Positions 25,275 to 32,295 of a stretch of 38,387 nucleotides of DNA are shown piece after piece. This DNA is from CAYUNA01 sp047629355 (GTDB lineage: Bacteria; Bacteroidota; Bacteroidia; Chitinophagales; Saprospiraceae): the NCBI GenBank assembly GCA_047629355.1, contig JBLHWU010000024.1, forward strand, positions 1 to 38,387, given 5' to 3'. The notes beneath the pieces are model-generated. The model saw nothing but the letters and a program-made list of their open reading frames with translations, was not told the origin of the DNA and ran no database searches. The position numbers and the translations under genes were made by a program. The stretch's first letter is position 1. The number at the start of each line of letters is the position of its first letter.

Positions 25275-26420
25275 ATGACTAGTGTTGAAACCCAGGATAA
25301 TATCAAAATGATTCAAGAAAGTGCCCGTGACTTTGCGGAAACGCACATCCGTCCACACGTAATGGAATGGGATGAGGCACAGTATTTCCCACGCGACTTA
25401 TTTTCCAAAATGGGAGAATTGGGTTTCATGGGAATCCTTGTACCTGAAGAATACGGCGGGTCTGGCTTGGGCTACGCAGAATACATTACCGTAATTGATG
25501 AAATTTCACAAGTTTGCGGCTCAATCGGGCTATCAACTGCGGCACATAACTCTTTGTGTACCAATCACATACTAAGCTTTGGAACAGAAGAACAAAAACA
25601 AAAATACTTGCCCAAATTAGCCGCTGGCGAATGGGTTGGTGCATGGGGTTTGACTGAACCAAACACAGGTAGTGATGCTGGTAGAATGCGTTGTGTAGCC
25701 GAGCAAGATGGCGATTACTGGGTCATTAACGGTGCGAAAAATTTCATCACTCACGGTGCTTCAGGAGAGGTGGCTGTCGTAATTGTACGTACTGGCGAAT
25801 TGTTGGATAGCCACGGAATGACTGCCTTCGTAGTGGAGCGCGGAACGCCTGGTTTTTCTGCTGGAAAGAAAGAAAATAAACTTGGAATGCGTGCGTCAGA
25901 AACCGCAGAAATGATTTTTAGCGACTGCAGATTACACAAAAATCAGATTTTGGGTAGCGTAGGAGAAGGTTTTATTCAGTCAATGAAAATATTGGATGGT
26001 GGTCGTATTTCGATTGCTGCCTTGTCTTTAGGAATTGCCAATGGCGCCTATAAAGCTGCCTTGAAATATGCTAAAGACCGAGAGCAATTTGGTAAACCAA
26101 TCGCTCATTTCCAAGGTATTGCGTTCAAATTGGCAGACATGGCGACCAAAATTCATGCTTCTGAGTTGATGATTCGCAAAGCAGGTGAATTGAAGGACGC
26201 TCATCAAAAATGTACCATTGAAGCAGCGATGGCAAAATATTATGCATCGGAAGTTTCAGTGGAAGTTTCGACGGATGCGGTGCAAATTTTTGGTGGATAT
26301 GGCTATACCAAAGATTTTCCAGTAGAGAAATTCTACCGAGATTCTAAATTGTGTACGATAGGCGAAGGGACGAGTGAGATTCAGAAAGTGGTGATTTCCC
26401 GATTGTTGTTGAAAGATTAA
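25275..26420 (+). CDS. Acyl-CoA dehydrogenase
   Basis: FAD-dependent enzyme that introduces the alpha-beta double bond of acyl-CoA in fatty-acid or branched-chain amino-acid breakdown. At 381 aa the length fits the short/branched/medium-chain group. The signature GAWGLTEPNTGSDAG is at residues 122-136, DREQFGKPI near 276-284 contacts FAD, and FGGYGYTKDFPVEKFYRD leads to the C-terminal IGEGTSEIQK, where Glu364 is the predicted catalytic base. Chain-length specificity cannot be told. No beta-oxidation partners adjoin it. Confidence 0.95.
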   Translation: MTSVETQDNIKMIQESARDFAETHIRPHVMEWDEAQYFPRDLFSKMGELGFMGILVPEEYGGSGLGYAEYITVIDEISQVCGSIGLSTAAHNSLCTNHILSFGTEEQKQKYLPKLAAGEWVGAWGLTEPNTGSDAGRMRCVAEQDGDYWVINGAKNFITHGASGEVAVVIVRTGELLDSHGMTAFVVERGTPGFSAGKKENKLGMRASETAEMIFSDCRLHKNQILGSVGEGFIQSMKILDGGRISIAALSLGIANGAYKAALKYAKDREQFGKPIAHFQGIAFKLADMATKIHASELMIRKAGELKDAHQKCTIEAAMAKYYASEVSVEVSTDAVQIFGGYGYTKDFPVEKFYRDSKLCTIGEGTSEIQKVVISRLLLKD

Positions 26421-26435
26421 AGGCAACTCTCAGAT

Positions 26436-26617
26436 AATCTCGAAGAGATTGAACAAGAATAACCGCAGATGCAATCTGCGGAGCGTGAGTAACGGGTAGT
26501 AACTCTGAAGGAGTTGAACGTATAATTATTACGTTCAACTCCTTCAGAGTTGCAGCGGGTTTTGTGGTAGCCCTCGGATTCCATCCGAGGTTATTCATGT
26601 TTAACTACTTCGTAGTT
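26436..26617. repeat. Mirror-image A-B-A hairpin module
   Basis: Plus strand: A1 AATCTC-GAA-GAGATT (26436-26450), B CCGCAGAT-GCA-ATCTGCGG (26463-26481), A2 AACTCT-GAA-GGAGTT (26501-26515). Minus strand: A1 AACTAC-GAA-GTAGTT (26617-26603), B CCTCGGAT-GGA-ATCCGAGG (26590-26572), A2 identical to the plus copy (26551-26537). The two A2 units meet head to head as a perfect 22-bp inverted repeat (26501-26522 and 26530-26551) around seven bases. The A-B linkers read GAACAAGAATAA and AAACATGAATAA. Stems A1 and B differ between halves yet remain fully paired. It lies between convergent genes. Confidence 0.85.
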
Positions 26618-26639
26618 CTGACTGTACGACAACAAATAG

Positions 26640-28205
26640 TTAGTCAATGATTAATTTTCCTTGCGCTACTCTCTCCTTTTCAGAAACTACAAAAATCAAA
26701 TAAATACCCGCCACTAAGTTTTCCTTTTTCAAAATAAAGCTATCCGTATTTTCAATCTGAATTTCTCGAATCAACGCCCCTTTCACATCAAAAACCTGCA
26801 CCATTTCTGCATTTAAATCCGTTAAATCAATCATTGAAAAATCCTGCATTGGATTCGGCGATATTTGTAATTGCGGCAAGTTTTTATTTTTAAAAATAGT
26901 CGAAACTGGTTTCTCCAAACCAATGTTCAACCAAATGCTATCTCCTTCCGCCAATTCAAAATCAAGCGAAAAGGGTAAATAGTTCCCATCATTTACGGTC
27001 AAATTATAATCGCCCGCAAGCATTCCATATTTGAAATTTCCATTAAAATCAGCGGTCAAAATGGTATCTAATGTTGTCAAATTAACTAAAGAACTGGGCA
27101 AATCTTCGCCAGTTTCCAAATCAAAAACACGACCATAGATTCGCGCTGCCTCGGTATTGTTAAATTCAAAAACATAGAGTCCGTCGTGTCGATTACCACC
27201 GATAATTTTACCGGATGGAAAAAACGGACAAGCCGACCACAAGCCACTAAATCCACCACTCGCACCATCCCAAGTATCATAAAACCCCACTTCGACTGGC
27301 AACTCTGGGTCAGCCATGTCGACCACTCGCAAGCCTTCCGTATTGTGTGAAATAAAGCTAAAATCCCCTCGAATGTATGGATTGTGCACCAAACTCGTCA
27401 GATTAGCGGAATATTGCGCGACTTCCACCGGATTTTGCAAATCAGAAATATCAAAAACACGCGCAGGCAAGCCATCCAATTCATCCGCCAGAAACAAATA
27501 ATTACCATCGTCAGAAGTAAAGCAACTGTGCGTATTATCGCCAGCATACGTGATGAGTCCGATGAGCGTCGGATTGGTTTTGTCGCTGATGTCCACGATG
27601 TCAACTTGTGCATTATTGAAGGCACAAGCGAAAAGCAAATCGCCGCGCACATGGCAATCGTGGATGTAATAGCCAGGCTGATACAAACCTATTTCGACAG
27701 GATTTTCTGGATCAACAACATCTAAAATATGTACACCCTGCGTCGTCGAAGTTCCGCTGATATACACATACGGCGTATTGTTAAAAACGTCTTTTTGGAT
27801 GATGTGCCCCTTCGTAAAAGTCTCTGTGTAACTCGTCACCAAATGCAGACTATCGGGCAAAAAACTCAAATCAACGACTTGCATCGAATGCCCCGTATCC
27901 GACACATCCGTGGTCACAAAAGCGTAATCCCCTAAGACCGTAATCTCCCGCCAATTCGTCTCTGGACCAAGAATCCAACCAAGCAACGGCATATCACTTG
28001 GATTATCGATATTGAAAGCCGCCAAGCCAGATTTCGCACCAATCAAAGCATATTCGGTACCATCTGCGCCAACGTACGACCAAGTACCCGAATAGCGGAT
28101 GTCGTCAGTGCTGGCTTGTCCTAATAGCGTCACATTTAAGCTATTTTGGGCAAAAACAGCCACCGAACAAAAAATAAACCAAAGAATCGTCTTGATTTTT
28201 AACAT
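26640..28205 (-). CDS. Secreted LVIVD / choice-of-anchor-B type protein with T9SS domain
   Basis: A 521-aa secreted protein. Start placed at ATG 28205 because MLKIKTILWFIFCSVAVFAQ is a signal peptide, while the open frame upstream has no such features. Residues about 25-350 carry repeated beta-propeller-like units of the form xVDISDxxNPxxIG (for example VDIVDISDKTNPTLIG and ARVFDISDLQNPVEVA), typical of the LVIVD and choice-of-anchor B families. A carboxypeptidase-regulatory-like domain (about 353-430, IYGRVFDLETGEDLPSSLV) and a T9SS type A domain (from about 441, ISPNPMQDF) follow. Function is not known; such proteins are exported and probably surface-attached. Confidence 0.9.
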   Translation of the reverse strand: MLKIKTILWFIFCSVAVFAQNSLNVTLLGQASTDDIRYSGTWSYVGADGTEYALIGAKSGLAAFNIDNPSDMPLLGWILGPETNWREITVLGDYAFVTTDVSDTGHSMQVVDLSFLPDSLHLVTSYTETFTKGHIIQKDVFNNTPYVYISGTSTTQGVHILDVVDPENPVEIGLYQPGYYIHDCHVRGDLLFACAFNNAQVDIVDISDKTNPTLIGLITYAGDNTHSCFTSDDGNYLFLADELDGLPARVFDISDLQNPVEVAQYSANLTSLVHNPYIRGDFSFISHNTEGLRVVDMADPELPVEVGFYDTWDGASGGFSGLWSACPFFPSGKIIGGNRHDGLYVFEFNNTEAARIYGRVFDLETGEDLPSSLVNLTTLDTILTADFNGNFKYGMLAGDYNLTVNDGNYLPFSLDFELAEGDSIWLNIGLEKPVSTIFKNKNLPQLQISPNPMQDFSMIDLTDLNAEMVQVFDVKGALIREIQIENTDSFILKKENLVAGIYLIFVVSEKERVAQGKLIID

Positions 28206-28248
28206 AAAAAAAGATTTTTGCAAGAAAAATGGTGAACGATGGACAGTC

Positions 28249-28283
28249 AACGGTGGACGGTTCTTCCTTCGCCATCCACCGTT
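28249..28283. repeat. 9-bp inverted repeat between divergent genes
   Basis: AACGGTGGA (28249-28257) and TCCACCGTT (28275-28283). Related words (CAACCGTTAATCGTCCGCCGT) recur near 29949-29970, so this may be another interspersed sequence. The space between the two start codons here is only about 100 bp. Confidence 0.45.
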
Positions 28284-28303
28284 AGCCGTCAACCGTAAAA
28301 TTT

Positions 28304-29491
28304 ATGAGTCAACGTTATCAGAGTTTTTTATTTATTGTTTTTGGCTTTTTAATAGTCAATTTATTTAGCTTAAACGGAACACTTCCGGTTTGGAGTACTG
28401 CAGAAGAAGCCAGTTTGGAAGGTGCGAAAGAAATGCTTTTCGAAGGCATTCCACCCAACTTTTCCTCCGCCTTTATTGGCGTTTTGGATTTTCGGTGGGA
28501 AGATAAGTTTATTCTTAGACTACCGGGAGTTTTATTGTTATTGATTTCATTTTTAGGCATTTATGCTTGGGGCAAAAAGATATTTGGCAAAGAAACGATG
28601 ATTACCACATTGGTTGTACTTACGAGTAGTTTTTTATTGGTGAATGTCGCAAAGTTTGCGACGAGTGATTCGTGGTTATTTTGTTTTCAAATCATGGCAG
28701 TGCTGTCCTTGCTAATTTTTTTAAAACAACCCTTACGAAAATGGAACATCTGGCACGCCTTTTTCACAGGAATGGCCTTATTGATACAGCCGGTGAGTAC
28801 CTTGGTTTTAATGGGAACATTGAGCGTATTCTTATTCATTTTTCATCCAAATGGGAAGAATTTAAAAGAGCTGTTTTATTGGTTAATTCCCTTAGTTTTA
28901 GTCTCTTTTTTATATGTAAAAGGATTTCCAAGTTTTGAAAATCACAATCCATTTTTCGTCAATTACGGGACAGTTGGCTTCGGCAGTTATTGCCTTTTAA
29001 TGATATACGGCGTTTTGCCTTGGTTCGCATTTTTACCACCAGGTATGCGACATACAATTAAGTTATTCAGAAAAAAAGAAGAATTCTCCATCATCATGCT
29101 CGGGCTATTTATTGCAGGAATGCTGAGCATGTCCTTAGTCGTTCAGTTCGTTTTTGCGCTTTTAATTGCCAAACAAGTACAAGGTATTCTAAGTGACAAA
29201 TATCCTTATCACAACTTCGTCAAAGCGGGCGCAGTCCTCCATTTATTAATCGTCGTCATGGGTACAATGATCTTGATGGTCGGCGGTTGGCAAGAGTTAA
29301 AAGGACTTGGATTTCGGACGATGATGTCCTTTGGAACGGTTTATTGGTTTGCCAGTTTTGCGGGTGTCGTCGGTATTTTGATGAAAAATCGGCGGTTGAT
29401 ATTGGGTAGTGCCACAATTGCGGGGGTGATGGTGACATTTATGTTTTGGGGACAAATTTTTCCGTTGTTACAAGGAAAAGGGATGTTTTAA
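28304..29491 (+). CDS. Polytopic membrane glycosyltransferase-like protein (GT39/ArnT-like)
   Basis: A 395-aa integral membrane protein with about nine or ten hydrophobic segments. The first extracytoplasmic loop has WSTAEEASLEGAKEML, in the place where GT39/ArnT-type lipid-sugar transferases carry an acidic DExxxxxxAREML motif. RLPGVLLLLISFLGIYAWG, GKKIFGKE and the following LVNVAKFATSDSWLFCF also follow the pattern of that family. It is shorter than most (450-550 aa), with a reduced C-terminal part. Substrate is unknown. It is divergent from the LVIVD gene and no terminator is apparent behind it. Confidence 0.75.
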   Translation: MSQRYQSFLFIVFGFLIVNLFSLNGTLPVWSTAEEASLEGAKEMLFEGIPPNFSSAFIGVLDFRWEDKFILRLPGVLLLLISFLGIYAWGKKIFGKETMITTLVVLTSSFLLVNVAKFATSDSWLFCFQIMAVLSLLIFLKQPLRKWNIWHAFFTGMALLIQPVSTLVLMGTLSVFLFIFHPNGKNLKELFYWLIPLVLVSFLYVKGFPSFENHNPFFVNYGTVGFGSYCLLMIYGVLPWFAFLPPGMRHTIKLFRKKEEFSIIMLGLFIAGMLSMSLVVQFVFALLIAKQVQGILSDKYPYHNFVKAGAVLHLLIVVMGTMILMVGGWQELKGLGFRTMMSFGTVYWFASFAGVVGILMKNRRLILGSATIAGVMVTFMFWGQIFPLLQGKGMF

Positions 29492-30230
29492 AAAATAGTG
29501 ACCCAGTGAAAATTTATGGATAAATTATACTACGGGACTTATTAGGAAGGGGACTTAAATGTCGTGTGAATCAGCATTTTAATGCCTGAAAACAAAACAA
29601 ATTTTCACCAAAAGTAATTGATTTTATTCCGGTACAGCCGCAGCGCGACCGCTCTCTTGCTAACTGAGTTGTTATTATTATTCAAAGCTACAGGGTGGCG
29701 GCTCTCTGGCTGCCTTTACGAAAAAAAGAAGTGTCATCCGTATTTCGACAAATGACACAACAACATAACCATGAAAATAATTAACCAAACTTTATTAAAA
29801 CCTTGTAGTCTTATTGGGTATTCTTTTTCATAGCGAAGTTGGTAATGTTTGACCATTACAAAGTAAAATTCCCTAAATAAACTTGATTGAAAAAGATTGA
29901 AAACGGCTATTTTAAATCCAAAAAAGCTGCGAGCTAGCTTGAGCCCATCAACCGTTAATCGTCCGCCGTTATTTTAAATGTAAAGAAAAGCAAAATCCAC
30001 AAAGATTACCGTGAGGGGAACAGTAAATACCATTTCTGGCTTTTAAGATGAAAATCATAGAAAAAAAAGCTAGTTTTAGCTTTCTAATCGGGGAGAAGTT
30101 TCAATCTCGTTTGTGTTTCACGGAAGTGTCGAAATGAAAAACCGTGTGAAATTTTTCATGCTGAATACTTCTATTAAGTGTTTCATGCTTTGTGTATTTC
30201 AGCTTTTCAATACATCTAATAACTATTCAA
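29492..30230. other. Long non-coding region upstream of gamma-glutamyltransferase
   Basis: About 740 bp with no supported gene. It contains an inverted pair GTGTCAT / ATGACAC (29731-29737 and 29752-29758), a minus-strand terminator-like hairpin (30060-30083), and repeated TTTCA words close to the ggt start. A stretch at 29653-29677 slightly resembles a tRNA D-arm on the minus strand but does not fold as a tRNA. The length and structures leave room for a small RNA, which I cannot demonstrate. Confidence 0.5.
30060..30083 (-). terminator. Orphan minus-strand terminator-like hairpin
   Basis: On the minus strand AAAGCTA-AAAC-TAGCTTT is followed by a run of T. No gene is seen on the minus strand to the right, only the antisense side of ggt. 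It could end an antisense or small RNA, or be chance in AT-rich DNA. Confidence 0.35.
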
Positions 30231-31970
30231 ATGTCTAACAAGTACAGTGCCAAAATAAAACAAAATACAGCTTTATTATATGTTTTTATTTTATTATTGG
30301 GAATTAGCTGCAAAGGAGCACCGAAAACCCTCCCATATACCGTTACGCAAACCGAAAAAGCAGATACTGCAATGGTCGTTGCAGCCCATCCTTTAGCGTC
30401 TCAGGCAGGTGTGGAAATCATGCGACAAGGTGGCAATGCCATTGATGCAGCGATAGCTACCCAGTTTGCTTTGGCAGTGGTTTATCCTCGCGCGGGCAAT
30501 ATCGGAGGTGGTGGTTTTATGGTCATTCGCTTGCAAGATGGGACAGCAGATGCGCTTGATTATCGGGAAAAAGCACCGTTGGCAGCGCATCGAGATATGT
30601 ATTTGGATAGTTTGGGTAACCCAATTGGAGCTTTGAGTCAAGCGGGACATTTGGCAGTTGGCGTACCGGGAACGGTGGCGGGCATGGTGGCAGCGCATCA
30701 AAAATATGGTCAAATCGACAATTTTGCGGATTTACTTGTACCAGCAATTCGATTGGCAAAGGAAGGGTTCAACCTTTCGGAAACGGAGACGGAACGCTTG
30801 AATGAATACCGAGACCGCTTTTTAAAATACAATAAAAATGCAGCTCCTTTTGTTCAAAAACAACCTTGGCATACGGCGGATTTATTGGTACAAAAAGATT
30901 TAGCGCATACCTTGGAATTGATTCAACAAAAGGGTCAAAAAGGGTTTTATGAAGGAGAAACTGCCGATAAATTAGTTGCAGAAATGCAGCGTGGTAATGG
31001 CTTGATTACCCACGAAGATTTAAAAAAATACAAGGCAATCTGGCGCGAACCAATTATTGGGGAATATAAAAATCACCGCATCATTACGATGTCGCCGCCG
31101 TCGAGTGGCGGGGTTGCGCTGATGCAGATGTTGAATATTTTGGAAGATTATCCATTGAAAGAGAAAGGTTTTCACTCTCCCGATGCGCTACATTTGATGG
31201 TGGAAGCGATGCGGCGGGCTTATGCTGACCGTGCGGAATATTTGGGCGATAGCGATTTTTGGCCCGTTCCGACGGATTCCTTATTGAATGAAGACTATTT
31301 AGCGACGCGAATGGCAGATTTTTCAATGACTAAAGCAACGGCGAGCGATACCTTGTCGGCAGGAAAATTTACCTTGGCAACCGAGAGTTTTGAAACGACG
31401 CACACCTCTGTGGTGGATGGCGATGGCAATGCGGTTTCGGTGACGACGACGCTGAATTTGAATTATGGCAGCAAAGTCATCGTCGAAGGTGCGGGCTTCT
31501 TTTTGAATGATGAAATGGATGATTTTAGTGCGAAACCAGGCACGCCGAATTACTTCGGTCTCATCGGTAACGAAGCCAATGCGATTCAGCCCGAAAAACG
31601 GATGTTAAGCAGTATGACGCCGACGATTGCAGAGAAAGATGGCAAATTATTCCTTGTTTTGGGTACGCCCGGCGGTTCGACGATTATTACTTCCGTGCTG
31701 CAAGTTTTCTTGAATGTGGCAGAGTTTGGAATGCCTGTGGATGAAGCGGTGAATGCGCATCGTTTTCATCACCAATGGCTGCCGGATGAGATTTGGTATG
31801 AAGCGGGCGGCTTGGATACTTTATTGAAAAAATCACTCTTAGATAAGGGGCATACTTTTATAGAAAAGAAATATTTGGCGAAAATGAAGGCGATTCAGGT
31901 GCTGGAGAATGGGCAATTGCACGGGGCTGGAGATAGGCGGAATGCGGATGATGATGTGGAAAGTTATTAG
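30231..31970 (+). CDS. ggt: Gamma-glutamyltransferase, lipoprotein form
   Basis: Cleaves or transfers the gamma-glutamyl group of glutathione and related compounds in the periplasm; a self-processing N-terminal-nucleophile hydrolase. Start placed at ATG 30231 (579 aa) rather than an in-frame GTG 39 bases earlier, since it gives a good lipoprotein signal with LLGISC and Cys27 as the lipid site. The motif FETTHTSVVDGDGNAVSVT marks the cleavage site: Thr389 would become the nucleophile of the small subunit. Arg112 in YREKAP corresponds to the glutamate-binding arginine, and MLSSMTPTI (residues 458-466) contains the conserved Ser pair. A terminator follows. Most bacterial homologs are soluble periplasmic proteins, so the lipid anchor is a variation. 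Confidence 0.95.
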   Translation: MSNKYSAKIKQNTALLYVFILLLGISCKGAPKTLPYTVTQTEKADTAMVVAAHPLASQAGVEIMRQGGNAIDAAIATQFALAVVYPRAGNIGGGGFMVIRLQDGTADALDYREKAPLAAHRDMYLDSLGNPIGALSQAGHLAVGVPGTVAGMVAAHQKYGQIDNFADLLVPAIRLAKEGFNLSETETERLNEYRDRFLKYNKNAAPFVQKQPWHTADLLVQKDLAHTLELIQQKGQKGFYEGETADKLVAEMQRGNGLITHEDLKKYKAIWREPIIGEYKNHRIITMSPPSSGGVALMQMLNILEDYPLKEKGFHSPDALHLMVEAMRRAYADRAEYLGDSDFWPVPTDSLLNEDYLATRMADFSMTKATASDTLSAGKFTLATESFETTHTSVVDGDGNAVSVTTTLNLNYGSKVIVEGAGFFLNDEMDDFSAKPGTPNYFGLIGNEANAIQPEKRMLSSMTPTIAEKDGKLFLVLGTPGGSTIITSVLQVFLNVAEFGMPVDEAVNAHRFHHQWLPDEIWYEAGGLDTLLKKSLLDKGHTFIEKKYLAKMKAIQVLENGQLHGAGDRRNADDDVESY

Positions 31971-31991
31971 GATTGGATTGATTTAACATAA

Positions 31992-32028
31992 ATTAGGCGT
32001 TACATTGAAAGTAATGCCTAATTTTTTA
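31992..32028 (+). terminator. Terminator of ggt
   Basis: ATTAGGCGTTAC pairs with GTAATGCCTAAT (one G-T wobble) and is followed by six T residues, about 20 bp behind the stop codon. Confidence 0.85.
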
Positions 32029-32114
32029 TCCGCCTCTCTCAAAATTTTAGAATTGTTATCTATTCGTTATTCATTTTTTGTCAGATTTAATACAGAATTA
32101 ACAGCGAATATTCA

Positions 32115-32143
32115 TTGGCATTGTTCCCTTTGCCTTACTTTTG
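32115..32143 (+). promoter_or_regulatory. Bacteroidota-type promoter of T9SS protein gene
   Basis: TTG (32115-32117), an 18-base gap and TACTTTTG (32136-32143) match the TTG / TAnnTTTG consensus. The transcript leader would be about 145 bases. Confidence 0.55.
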
Positions 32144-32295
32144 CAGTCAGATTCTCGCCACTACATATCCATCTGGAAATTAGCCCTATTATAAAATAGA
32201 AAAACACCTAAAACAAATTTTATCATTAGCATAAATGAGGAATTATTGGACTAACTGTTGGTCTTTCTGATTTATGCTTAACTCAAAATTTTATT

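Larger units (their letters stand above)
31971..32295. other. Intergenic region between ggt and the lamin-tail protein
   Basis: 325 bp holding the ggt terminator (31992-32028) and a good Bacteroidota promoter (32115-32143). A 64-codon open frame at 32005-32199 spans both and is not a credible gene. Confidence 0.7.

Noticed and set aside
26436..26617. CRISPR array
   Set aside because: There are no constant repeats with unique spacers of even length; the units are hairpins with variable stems in mirrored orientation, and no cas gene is present.
28206..28292. N-terminal extension of the LVIVD protein
   Set aside because: It is made of inverted repeat sequence, and the signal peptide begins at the ATG at 28205.
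29640..29690. tRNA-like words on the minus strand (CTCAGTTAGCAAGAGAGCGGTC)
   Set aside because: Only the D-arm region resembles a tRNA. No acceptor stem, anticodon stem or T-arm could be folded around it.
30192..30230. GTG start adding 13 residues to gamma-glutamyltransferase
   Set aside because: The ATG at 30231 gives a proper lipoprotein signal; the extension overlaps the repeated upstream words.
32005..32199. 64-codon open frame on the plus strand
   Set aside because: It spans the ggt terminator and the promoter of the next gene, and shows no protein features.
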